In this document: one piece after another, positions 52,669 to 64,000 of the stretch
How the letters are laid out: every line of letters starts with the position of its first letter
Position numbering within the stretch: position 1 is the stretch's first letter
Assembly (NCBI GenBank): GCA_034687125.1
Contig: JAQGBZ010000146.1
Location: 83,054 to 147,053 of the forward strand
DNA: 64,000 bases
Reading direction: 5' to 3'
Source of the DNA: Neelides folsomi
Taxonomy: Eukaryota; Arthropoda; Collembola; Neelipleona; Neelidae
Program-made: the position numbers and the translations under genes
Notes under the pieces: generated by a model
What the model was told of the DNA's origin: nothing
What the model saw: only the letters and a program-made list of their open reading frames with translations
The model's database searches: none

Positions 52669-54260
52669 CAATGTTACACATGAACCGACATGACAGGCGA
52701 TTAAATTCCTCGTTCTCCCCAACAGCCTTTATGGTCTGCTTCTTTCCACCACATCCTTCCTCTCGTACTCCTCAAGTTCTTAAAATCAAATGAGTGTATT
52801 TCATCTTTATATATAACTATGATAGATAATATGGTATTGTATTTTATGGGTGGGTTTCAAATAAATTATTATATCTACATTATATAAAATTGTAATGTAA
52901 TACAATTCTTCACCGCATACGAATAAAATTACAATTTCAACGTGAATTAATCCATTATTCGCTTATGAATCCTTTTCAAAATTTTCTGCTCGCATAAATT
53001 CTCAGATCCCTCGAGCGTGAATTTCACTGATTCAATTTTCGGGGAGTTTTGTCCGGGCATTTTTAATGTACGGAAGGGCAAGGGAAATTCATTTAAAAGT
53101 AAATTACTTTTGACATCATCTTGTTATAAAGACCATTAAATAGATTTATATTCCATTTGAGTCTTAAAAAATCTTGATTAATTTAACTTAATAATTCCGT
53201 TGAGATGATTTACATGTAAAATATGCACAATCGTGGAATAATCTTTTAGTTATATTCATGTGTGTATGCACATGACGTTAAATTTTTAACCACATATCTT
53301 TCCGCATACAATTTTTTGGAGTAATATCATTGAATAAGACACATAATTGGTAAGATGGGAATTTATATCAATTCGCAATTTCATCCAAAGTGTGAGATAG
53401 GGCGAAACGACGTGAGAAAGTAATGAGGAATTTGATTGAAGACGGAGTCGTAACACAATATTTTATTAACCGTTCCGTGTTGAAATTCAACTCGTGGAAA
53501 TTTAATTCCTCCGGTTTTATGAGAAACTTGGAATAATTTCAATAAAAATACTGCGCAGTTTGGTGACTTTGAAGGAAGCCACTGACTGAGGACGGAATTT
53601 GGCGAATGAGATGATCAAAGCCACGTCAACTTTCTTCAAAGTCCAATTTATAAGGAAATTCGGAAGCATTTAATTTAAATATTTCATTTCTTAACCTCCT
53701 CACAAAAACTTACCCACAAATTGTGTTATTTGTATATCTGTAAATTAACGGATTGAGAATCTTTAAGCTGATTATTATGATATGACTTTTCATATAATTC
53801 TCGTTGTTCTTTCGACTCTACTCTATATTTTACTTGTACATACTTTACATGTACAGATGCGATTATTGAAAGCCAATTATTGAACTTTTATATATAATTT
53901 TATTTAAAAGAAGGCTCACCACTCCATACATCATTTTTATACAGCATATTCTTATCCTTAACAGAATGTATTGTGTTCATATTTGATTTTAAATCTACAG
54001 TATATATTGCGGATATTTAAATAACAAATAATATTTCTTTGTAGTTTATCTTCAAGGGATATAATTTTTGGAGGAAATACTATCTGTATGTTATTAATAT
54101 TGCACTTTGATAATATTAAAAAACCACAATGTTTAAAGACTAACAAATCTTTATGATAGACGTTCAACTGTGTAATTAAAAATTATTTAAATAATGAGTC
54201 TAATGGTAAATACACGTTTTAACAACATGTTATACCTATGTAGATAATACAATTAAAATA

Positions 54261-54293
54261 TTGTGTAAAACTAAAATTATTAGTTTTACACAA
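54261..54293. repeat. Perfect 14-bp hairpin
   Basis: TTGTGTAAAACTAA at 54261-54274 and its exact reverse complement at 54280-54293 surround a five-base AATTA loop. Confidence 0.85.
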
Positions 54294-54314
54294 GTAGTAG
54301 TATTATACTAAAAA

Positions 54315-54389
54315 TTAATATTATACTAATACTATTAAATAATAATATTAGTATAATAATATTATTTAATAGTATTAGTATAATATTAA
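54315..54389. repeat. Perfect 30-bp inverted repeat with 15-bp loop
   Basis: The arm 54315-54344 begins TTAATATTATACTAATAC. Its exact reverse complement is 54360-54389. Both arms are pure AT apart from a few C/G, and the structure would make a long cruciform. It may be a remnant of a foldback element or simply slippage-generated AT palindrome. Confidence 0.85.
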
Positions 54390-56123
54390 GTAGGTAAAGC
54401 TTATTACATAATTAAACAAAATTTTGTGTTAAATTTAATAATGTAGATAATATTATACATTATAATTGAATTAGGTAATGTTTATAACAACTTAATAATG
54501 ATTACGTATTAATACATAATGCATTACATAGATAAATGCGCACTTTAATTTAATATATAATATATAACTATTTGTATGTACCAATAAATATTTGACAAGC
54601 TCCTTAAATACACCCGGACTGTTGTTCATGTTAAACTCAAATAAAATGGTTAGACAATCGTACCATTTCTAGAGATTAATTATTAGATTAATTAAATAAC
54701 ACTCATTGATAATAAAACAGAACAAAGCAAACTTTATTTTATTTATACTGCATACGGAAATATTTAAATTTTAGGAATATTAGTTTATGCATGTACAGTA
54801 GTTGTTATTTAGCCACTATTAAGTATTTAGTAGGTACAATTGGAATGTATGTACAGATATTATTATATCTTTCTTGTTTCGTAATACTGGATCCTTTCCC
54901 TTTCATATTTAACGTGTACCCACTATAACTACTAAATATAAGCTACTTTAATTGGTAAAGTAATTTTAAAATAAATATGGTATGCTTACCATTAGTAGTA
55001 TAGTATTACAGAGATATTTAACTACCTGTATAATGTATATTAACAGTTAATTATATCATTTTCATATGTCGGTATATTTATACCTAATTGGTTTATGTTT
55101 CATGGCATATTTTTTCTTGTGATTGTGACAAATGTGTTAAATGTGCCGACAAATTTGTTTGAGTAAAATAAACTTTCAAATGCATCCTTTGATTTAATTA
55201 ATCTGAAGTTTAGACATTGTAGATAGGACATTTATCATGGATGTTGTTGTTTCATATAATATTTAGATCCATTACATAAAAATTGTATTGAGCATAAACT
55301 TTGATTAAACATTTTCTTGTATGTAAATTAATGTGTTTATATAATTATTTTGGTGTTTAATATTGACTTACACTTTCCGTATTTTTAATTTTGACGAGTA
55401 CATTGTTTAGGTACAAGTATAGATTCATGGATTCATTTGGATATATATACTTAATGACGCTAAAACTGTTTTGATTATCATATAGTTATAATCATATATA
55501 ATTTATATAAATATTGAAAAGGGAAGAGCCAGCTCTTTCCTAATTGTTCTTTGGTTTAAACTCTTTAAATCAATGATTGATTCATTTTGAGTAAATCTGC
55601 CGTGTTTGTGCAGACAAATCTTTTACTTTCTCTCTTTCCCAATCTTGGATTGTTTCAAATCAAATGTCCAAAAATTGGAAATTTGTATGAATCCTTCCAA
55701 TTAATTAATAAATATTCAATTTTTTTATCTACTATCATTTACAATACTATTCTTTTATCATAATTACGAGCAATTTAACAATAAGTTAAACAGCAAGTGC
55801 TTAAGAGTCTACCATTATGTCTACAAATATAGTTAAGAATTCAATCAGGCTTTGCTATTAAACCATAAAATATAAGTGAAAGTAATTAAAACATCAAGCT
55901 ATGTATTTACAATTTACTATTATGTAGTATCAAGGTACACGCTCTTTTAGTTATCAAATATCCAATGCCGGTTAAATGCGAAGGTCGCATTGCTAAATTC
56001 ATAGTATTCCTATATCACGATTAACTATCAATTATGTAAATATTTTCTCTCCGAAATGAAAAAGGCAATAAAAAGAAGATTAGGAGTTTCATTGCGGCGG
56101 CTAATTAAAGGAAAAACGTCCAT

Positions 56124-59100
56124 TCACTGGATAGAGCAAAATATTCCATCTGTCATGATCATTTCGGTGAGAAAAGCTTGGGACTCCATGTACACGGCGT
56201 CGTTGTGATCGTTGTAGTCTCCACTCGCGGCGGCTCTTTCGGCTCGCAGCTCTTTAGCTTTATTCAGGATCTGACATTGAATGAATTAAAATCATTAGAA
56301 ATTCCTCGGAATTCCTTCCCACTAGCTCATTCCGAATTCCGAAATGAAATTCTTGAATTCCTCCCCGTGAGCTTCCGGTGGTGGATTGGAACTCCTGGAT
56401 TGGGAGATAAGGATGAAAAAAGGGTACACAAAATGTTCCCCTTTCCCTGGACTCAAATGTGAATTAATTCTGTATCAAAATTCTCATTCTCCTCTTGATG
56501 AGCATCTAACAAGATTGAAGTAATAAATAGGAGGTCGTTAGGAAATTGTGAACTGCTCGGGAATTTCCATTCATTTCCCAAGGTTTGCAGGGCTCGGGCA
56601 GGTAAATAATAGATTTGGGAGGTGGCGAAGGCCAATGTTCCATTATCACACGGAACAGGATGTCTTTCCCGCTCAAAATGATCACCCATTGAGGAAATCT
56701 CGTCCAGCCATGTTATTGAGACGGGAGATTGGACAGAGACGTTTTTACTATTATTGGCCCTCGACAAGTTGGAGAATGTGTGGAGAAAGATACGGAGGCC
56801 AAGGTGACCTCGATAAACCTTTCCTGGTCGATTATGGTCGTTGAGCCACGGTCAGGAGCTTATCGACTTTTTTTTCGGGAAATGAATTTCATATCTTGGA
56901 GGCGCCGCAATCCTTCTGATTGCCCTTTTACACTTCCCGTTAACAAATATCAAGAAATAAAAAGGAATTCAAATTCAATTCATGGCCTTCCTCAACCATC
57001 ATGGGATGAGATGGGACATGGAAAATAACAATAACTGAAAACAACTTTTGCCAATTTTCATCAATGAACTTTGGAAATATTTCTCATAAACTTTAAGCTT
57101 CTACATTCTTTGCTTTGTAACTAAAGATAACTTTTAGAATGATGAAGTTCACAATGATGAAGCTCACAATGATGAAGTTTTCAGGAAACTTGAGAAGATT
57201 TTTTATTCCAAAAAATGAGTTTGGTTGGTTTTTGGGTAGTGGTAATTATACTAATTGAAAAAATGCAATTTTGTGCAAGTTTAAATGACTCACATTCAAA
57301 TGAAAGTTTTGTAGATTCTGTGGAATCATTTGACCTTCATTTAATATAAATGAGGATCGTTTCTTCGTTTCTCAACATTTCATTAAATGAAAGTTGCAAA
57401 CTTTCCCACTTTACAAATCTACAGATCTGTACATTTTATCCCTATACATTTTTGGTCTGAATCTCTGGATAGAGATGTTTAGGATATAATTTATAATGTC
57501 CTAACTTTACTAACGGTAAATGTAGGTCAATATGCAAAGAATGCATCCTACTAAATATGTATTTAAGCATCTGTATTTACTTATATGTATTTATGTAAGT
57601 ATGAGGTTCTATATAGGAAATAATAGGCTTTTCGAGAGGTTTCGTCATTTAAGTTATTTTCCCATTTCCTTACCTGACATTTCGAGCAATAACAAATGGC
57701 ATCATCAGTGAAGGCTGGAACTGAAGACGCAGCCCGCAGGGTTCCGCCGCTCCTTCCATAATTGCTTGTATCGAAACTCTGTGTTGCTCGATGTTGCATT
57801 GGATATCTGGCTGAGGTTGTTCGTCCTCCGTTGGTTGGCGGAGGGCCTCCAGACATTGACATTGCTGCTACTGCTTGACGATAGCTCGGTGGACCAGTTA
57901 TCTACAAATTTACTTAATATTAAATTGAAATCATACACAATTATAAATCAAAATATTTACTAAATATTACAATTTAGTAAATTGGATTTTAACGGTGAAA
58001 TCTGGAATAAAAATGCAATTGTAAATATATTCAAAACATTACCCATGTAATGTGAATTTACATTATGAGTAACATAATAATTTTGAGTTTAAATGAAATA
58101 ATATTAAGGGAAGTTTGACATTTGCTTCAAATTCCCATCTGGATAAATATACTAGATGAATATCCTAAATGTCACCATAATATTTTATAGATGCTTTGGG
58201 CTTGGTATAAATATTTAAAATGTGCAGAAAATGTGTTGGCTTAAAAGATTTAAATGAAGTTAATGAAGTCGTTGCATAAAAAATAAGTAAAAGGATGGTA
58301 AATTCATTACATCTGTAATTGTTGATGAGTATGGAGGTGGCGGAGACGCCATTGATTTTGGACTTCCCATTTGTCTCCCTTTTACATCCATTCCAGTAAC
58401 TCCGGCCAAATGATTGTTGTGAGGAACTCTGGCTGTTTGAGGCGACGGCGATGCCCCTGACCGATTTAAATTCCTTGAAAGAAGAATTTGCTGAATTTCG
58501 GCTGGTTCGAGCCGATGCGTGGAATGATGTGATGGTGGCATGTAGTCCCGATAGTCACCTTCACTCAGAAAAACCAATTTATTGACTTTAATTTTCTCTC
58601 CGCTTTCATCGACTTTACTAAAATTGAGCTTTCCCAATAAAACTTTCTCCTTTATTTCCTAATACTAAAACTTATGTAAAACTTATTTATATGTACCATA
58701 TTATTATGTATGTATTTAGTTAGTTAGTATACATAGCCATACCTGATTATAATAAATATGCAATTTAATAAAATAATATTTAGAAGGATTTGTATGGAAA
58801 AGTTGTGTAATTGGAGTTTGAGGAAAAACGAAAGAAATAGTTAAAACAAAACAAAACTTTCAGTGGACTAAATTGAAAAGAGAGGGGGGATTGTTAAATT
58901 GAAATAACTTTTAATAATCGAAGAGTGGGATTGAAATTTCTTTTTCTCGAAATCTTCTCCTCATTAGTTTACGTCAAATGTAAAAAGAAGCTTTTAAAAT
59001 AAAAGAGCACTGAATGTGAATTCCATTGAATTGATTAAAAATACTTTGCATTATAAATGTAGTTAGAAATTCAGACATTAAGCATAGTCGAATATAATAG

Positions 59101-60740
59101 AAAACCTATGATGTACCATGTACCATTGGGATATTTATAAGTGTACATATTTTTTATAAAAGAAGTTCGAACTCATAAAAAATCTGTAGTGGGTATATTT
59201 AAGATGATGCACGAAGGAAAATAAATCACAGCTTTCTTAACGCAGGCTTTTGTTAAAGAAATTCCAACAATTTGTTAAATGTTATCAAAAGCATCCTGCT
59301 TAAATACGACAAGCGAAACAAACTATATCCGAGTTATTTCTCAAATTTTTGTATAGTAACTCCATTAATAAAGTTCTTTATCAAAACGCGTCACAATCTA
59401 ACAATGTATTATATTTATATTAGTATTAAAAGTAAAGGATTGATGAAAGAAACAAAAAGGATATTGATTTAAATTATCGCATGTCTTTAAAATAATGTTT
59501 TTTCTCACAATGAGTTATCAACTTTAATGTATTAATGTATGTTATTCACCGTAGATATTAATCTTATGATGGGTATTGAAATATCGAAACTCTTTTCTTT
59601 CCACATTCTATTCCATTAAATGTAATATAGTCAGATAAGTTTTGTAAACAAAATAATTACCTTTAGGATAGGAAATTTTATATTACTGGAGCGTATTGGA
59701 AAAATATTACGTATCATCTATAGAGTTAATGAGTAATTAGTAATTGTGCTCCATTGGTAGAAGGTAATTATTTTTCCTATTCGCCCCAGTAATATAAAAT
59801 TTCCTATCCTAAATGTAATCCTAAAATAAAGCCAATCAATGCAATGTTGGATAGCTTTTTCGAATTGTTCAAGGATAACATTTTAATTACAAATCCTTCC
59901 CAATATTATTTACAATAATTAGATTTGTATCCGGAATTTTTACAATAAAATAAAAAAATTAAATTGAAAAAATTGAAAACTTTTGTGACAAATGATCAAT
60001 ATTTAACTTTTGTCTCTTTGTCATGCTCTTACTCGGAGCAATCGAATCCCCGGGAGCAAAAGAGGAAGGAAGAAAGTGAAGGGTAAGTAATCATGTCCTC
60101 AAGGTCTCATTCCCCACTCGCTTTCGTGCGGGAGGAGATTAAGGGAAAGGTGAAATGGAGATACTTAAATCTATTTACCAAATAAACGATCCCTTGAAAG
60201 GAAGATAAACACACTGTTTTCAAAATCCCTTTGTTTTCAACCTCTTTAACCACTATTGATTTAAACATCCTTATACTTACTGTGCTCAATCTACTCACTC
60301 TATTCACATATTACTTTACATGCTAACAAAGTCAAGTTGTGCCTACGTATTTAGATATAACCACATGTAAGTAAACATAAGTATACCATAAGTAGATTTG
60401 ATACAAGTAAAGTAAAATGTATAAATATTGGTATTAAAAGGAGTTGCTTACCTGGATGTGCAACTCTCATCCCATCAAATCTCTCAGCACTCCGAGCTCT
60501 CCTGGGCGCAGCCATAAATCGGCGGTGGTGATTCATCTTTATCTCCACCTCATCAAGACTTCCAGAATTTTTCGGCGGGCCGTGCGATCCCATTTCTAAA
60601 CCCATCATGGCGCTTTCAAGGCTCGTGCTCGGCGTTGAGCTCAAGCTTGAACTTGCATTGCTCTCCAACGAGGAACGTTGTTGAACAGTCCGCCCGGTTT
60701 TTCGGAAAAAACGCCGCTTCGTCTCTTTTGACCCGTCCAT
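56124..60740 (-). CDS. Uncharacterised Ser/Pro-rich protein with PPxY motifs
   Basis: I do not recognise this protein. Four minus-strand exons: 60740-60452, 58612-58311, 57901-57674, 56270-56124; 321 aa with the frame open across all junctions. The N-terminus is basic (KETKRRFFRKTGR), followed by a Ser-rich stretch. The middle has FLSEGDYRDYMP and a helical LEPAEIQQILLSRNL. Two proline-tyrosine motifs, PPPPYSS and GPPSYRQ, straddle the exon 2/3 junction and could bind WW-domain proteins such as Nedd4-type ligases. A cysteine cluster CYCSKCQ, split at the exon 3/4 junction, precedes a charged helix (ILNKAKELRAERAAA), and the end is FCSIQ. No signal peptide or membrane span. The exon 1/2 acceptor (TAGTAAAG|TC) is unusual, so a missed exon is possible. 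A splice acceptor (TTTTTAG|GTCGACA) lies 7 nt before the ATG, so upstream exons must exist, perhaps coding. Confidence 0.7.
57138..57182. repeat. 15-bp tandem repeat, three copies
   Basis: AATGATGAAGTTCAC and two near-identical units follow one another at 57138, 57153 and 57168, inside the last intron of the PPxY gene. Confidence 0.8.
59657..59818. mobile_element. Foldback or MITE-like element
   Basis: About 160 bp bounded by long inverted arms. Near 59660 the sequence reads TTTAGGATAGGAAATTTTAT and continues ATTACTGGAGCG. The reverse complement near 59815 is the same, continuing ATTACTGGGGCG. The match extends, with a few differences, to roughly 50 bp per arm, including GGAAAAATA further in. 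There is no coding capacity. It lies in the first coding intron of the PPxY gene. This is typical of a non-autonomous terminal-inverted-repeat element, but I cannot define a target-site duplication. Confidence 0.7.
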
Positions 60741-60747
60741 TGTCGAC

Positions 60748-63700
60748 CTAAAAAGGAAATGATTAATCTTAGGAATTTTATTCTTGCATTCTCCGTGGAC
60801 CATTTCCAAATGATCACAGTCAGATCCCCTTTTGAATTTCTAATAAATATTAGTGCTTTTGACATTTAATTTTTCAGACATTGAAGTTGATTTTTGGAAG
60901 TTTTTAGTCTATGTGACCTGTTCTTAACATTTGGATACCGGGAGGTTTTATTGATTATGCCAAAAGTTTCACCGACTTTACAGATTTGGAGGCAGAAAAC
61001 TTTCATTGAATCAATTAATTAATAATGTTGAAAAGAAGGCCAAATCCTTAAAACATTTTCCTAATTTCAGAGCACAACGCAGTTACTCATTTGATTGTGT
61101 CTGCAAAGTGATCTGATCTACTATAAAAGCCCGAGGCTGAACGTCCCCAAAAACTCACTAATTTACAGCGAAATGTAAATAACTATGTGATGTATTATAC
61201 TGTGTCTGTATATTATGTACCATGCATAGAATAAACCTATTACATTATTCTAAATACCTGTAAGTGTAAATGTGGCAGACTGACAAATTTTATTTTTAAA
61301 AGTCAAGTCATAATATTGATATTTATTTTCTATATTTAATTATAAAATTAATCTACTCTATATTTACTATAATAGAAATACAAATTATGTAAAGTCACAT
61401 TTAATTGTTTAAAATTCAGTTATTCTATTTGTACTTTATGAGGGATCGTAGGTGGGCGTGTGGAAGAAGCAGAAATCGAGAGAGATTTAATGCTAAAAGA
61501 GTCGAATGAAGAGTTGACATTTCTAAAGCTTTCTCCAATTCCACTTGAAGGCTGAATATCTTTTCCATCTCCTTCACAAGTGAATTGCGGTGATTCAAAC
61601 CGATAGGCCCACTCATATTTCATATCACATGGAAATTACCATCGATTGAGATTTCATTTATCCTCCTCCTTCTATAACTTCATTTACTGTTTGTAAGACA
61701 TATCACATACATAATACGTATTTAAACATAACTACCTACCTATATATTTTGCGTTTCTCCCTTTTCACCATTCTTTTTCCAAGGTTGGAAAATTTTACAT
61801 TTCAGTGCAATTTTTAGTATAAAAATATGTTAGATATAATATTCAAAAACTGCATTTTAGCATTATTGCATTTATTAAATCCCCATCCAAGAAAGAAGAA
61901 TGCCAACTAGTAAAAATGGATACCTATAAAGTATGTAATTTACCTATCTTTAATAATCTCCATTACAAGTAATGAAGAAAATCAAAAAAATATTTCTTTT
62001 ACATATTTTATATACCAAAAATACCAATCGGATATATTGTAACGTAGGAGTATATGGTACATTTTTACAATCCATACCTATCCTAAATACCTATTAATAC
62101 TATCTACTACATACATACTTGCATCCTTAGACAACCAGTAGCTATCTTATACCATTTTATACGACCAAATGGTTTATCTAACATTTATAGTAAGTACTAT
62201 GTATCTGAAATGCATTTGGATGAGTGCCACAAAAGGGAGTCTTCCGCAGAGAACAAACGGAATGTCTCCAAAGTTTGAAACAACGCCTTGTCCTATGATG
62301 CCTATCCTCCGCTAAATTGACCACTTTACATACATTGAGGCTGTAAACATGTTGGGGAAATGAATTCATATGTTTTGCCCCCATTTATTATCAAAACTTG
62401 GAGAAGAACCAGAACGAATCACATAAATAGTTAGATTAATAAAAGGAAACTTTCCCTAATTTCATTAATATTTATTAATTTAAGGTCTCGGGAAATATGA
62501 GGCCAATTAAAAAGCATCAAGCCTTGTGTTTTCATTTTTAAGTGCATTTTATTATTCTCTTCTTTTAAAGTAACTTGAATTAAAAAAGAGCGTGTTTTCC
62601 GAGAAACTTTTTTGAACTTGGTCCAACATGGCAATTTAAAGAGTTTTCCTTTTCTTTTACGGATACATTTTGTGTTTTATTATGGCTTTGTAGTGAAGTT
62701 GATGTGTCTCAAATGGAAAGTATTTCCTTTAAGAGAAGGTGAGGAAGTTGATAAGAGCAAGAGCAGAAGTTCCGTTTCAAAATGTCAGCCCAACAAACGA
62801 GACAAATGCATGGAAAGTTTTGGGAATTGAATGAATGATAATAACAAAAGGCCCGGCGGCTCTTCATTTTCCCCTCCATCAACCTTTCAAATGTCTTGAG
62901 TTCCAGCGAAGATCTTGAGACGATCTCGAAAGCACCAAAGAGAACTCAAATTCAAATTTCCGAATAAACATGGACTTAAATGAGCATTCCCTTTTGCTCT
63001 TTAACCACAATTTCAGCCCTTTGAACAGAACAAATATATTTCTTGGTATTTAATTCTCTACTAACTACATATTTATAAAGGTCCATCTTTACTATCCATA
63101 TCCAAGCATAACTCATAAATTTTCAATATCTGTACTATGGATAAGTATACCATAAGTATGCGAATACATATTCAATATTACTAAATATTGAATTACATAG
63201 GTATTTATATAATATTCTGTTACTTATATGAATGAGCAATGGAAAGAATCTTATATTTGATAGTTATAGAAAATGAATGGGATTTTCATTTGTTTCTGAT
63301 ATGCAAATGCAAAAGCTGGAAAACTCCTTGAGTTTGGAAAGAGGTTGGGAGTTTGAGAAAGTACGAACGCGAAAACTCCTCTGACAATTATTATTTGCCA
63401 AGAAAATTAAAACTTTCTCTCGTCCCTCTTCCTCCAACGACCTTCTCAGACATTTATGGGAATTATGAGTTCGGAATGGAGGTCTTTTATCTTTCCCTCT
63501 CACTGCCCTCCACAACAATTGGGAAAGAAGGGGGGAGTTTTTACACAAGGGAGGAAACAGTTAACTCTTTTTTTTATTCTTTTGCATTTCCTTGTGTTTG
63601 TCAATGAGAATGTTCGGGAGAGAGAAGATCCAAATCCTTGGTAGGGATAAAGAACTTGGAGAAATCGATAAAATTAAAAGCTCTCATCACTAAAACCAAA

Positions 63701-64000
63701 CTAGAACAACTTTCACTATTATTTTGAATTGATTCTGAATATCTCAACCAAAATGTCGTTTTGAATCAAAATGAGGAAAATTTTGACATTGGAGGTTTAT
63801 TAACTCACAATGCTCCACTAAGCCATCATTAGGACTTTTTTAACTAATTAAAAAAAGTTTTAATGGGGAAGTTATAGGCGGAAAATGCTTACTTACGTTT
63901 ATTATAGTTTAGTGGATTTTAAGTACAGTGTGTTTCAGAGTTAGCCCGGTTTGTAAAATGAATATGCCAATAATGGAAATAGTGAAAGTCTATCTATCTC
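60748..64000. other. Region upstream of the PPxY gene's first coding exon
   Basis: Probably intron and/or 5' UTR of the PPxY gene, because an acceptor site at 60748 requires an exon to the right. A Ser-rich open frame at 61623-61420 (-) was considered as that exon, but its splice sites are poor. GC-richer patches near 62870 and 63400-63620 show no recognisable genes. Confidence 0.45.

Larger units (their letters stand above)
52669..56123. other. 3.5-kb intergenic region between convergent UBXN4 and the PPxY gene
   Basis: Very AT-rich. It contains the UBXN4 3' UTR (polyadenylation signal at 52860), a hairpin at 54261-54293 and a long perfect inverted repeat at 54315-54389. No coding frame of interest. 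Confidence 0.6.

Noticed and set aside
56453..56767. 104-codon minus-strand frame inside the last intron of the PPxY gene
   Set aside because: The exons on either side join in phase 0 without it, and frames on the opposite strand are as long. No motif seen.
57519..57529. AATGTAGGTCA, a match to the ROR/Hr3 binding consensus
   Set aside because: A degenerate 11-bp site is expected about this often by chance in 64 kb. It lies in an intron with no other support.
61420..61623. Ser-rich minus-strand frame that might be an upstream exon of the PPxY gene
   Set aside because: There is no good acceptor before it and no donor in the phase needed to join 60747. Two frames are open over the same bases, which argues against coding.
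1..64000. tRNA, rRNA, CRISPR or bacterial operon features
   Set aside because: I looked for tRNA arms, conserved rRNA cores and regularly spaced repeats and found none. The spliced genes show this is eukaryotic nuclear DNA.

Overview
This is a eukaryotic nuclear window: AT-rich, with long non-coding stretches and genes split by GT-AG introns, many of them 50-150 bp. Gene content points to an arthropod: an Hr3-type nuclear receptor, an atossa homologue, a secreted trypsin, small secreted C-type lectins and an animal-type wax-ester-synthase/DGAT (WSD) protein. WSD genes combined with very short introns would fit a springtail (Collembola), but that is an inference and the species is not identified. 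I rebuilt splice structures by hand from open frames, GT/AG sites and intron phase. For nine genes the frame stays open from ATG to stop across all junctions.

Left part (1-13 kb), accessory genes. A six-exon WSD acyltransferase (2580-5494, +) is followed by a decayed intronless C2H2 zinc-finger copy (about 6140-6669) just behind a 42-bp tandem repeat. Next comes a seven-exon secreted trypsin-like protease (7234-8852, +). Three related four-exon secreted C-type lectins follow: A (9750-8996, -), B (11564-10774, -) and C (12163-12951, +). B and C are head to head. The protease, lectin B and lectin C have TATA boxes upstream.

Middle (13-41 kb), conserved cellular genes. The BLOC-1 subunit pallidin (13484-18154, +) has four exons. 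The atossa/FAM214 homologue (21388-25322, +) has seven exons and one GC-AG intron. The hormone receptor Hr3/ROR (40452-29459, -) has six coding exons with a 6.4-kb first coding intron. Two receptor details stand out. A 45-nt stop-free candidate intron lies in the ligand-binding-domain exon. A last small exon behind a weak donor supplies helix 12.

Right part (41-64 kb). A GC-rich but gene-poor region upstream of Hr3 is followed by UBXN4/erasin (49213-52668, +, seven exons). On the minus strand lies a four-exon PPxY-containing protein I do not recognise (60740-56124). The intergenic DNA here carries long perfect hairpins and a foldback (MITE-like) element.

The genes do not form one pathway. 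They are an ordinary metazoan neighbourhood: lipid acyl transfer, extracellular proteolysis and lectins, lysosome-related organelle biogenesis, transcription and moulting control, and ER-associated degradation. I found no clear new multi-gene system. The best leads are the Hr3 splice features, the unrecognised PPxY gene and the lectin cluster.
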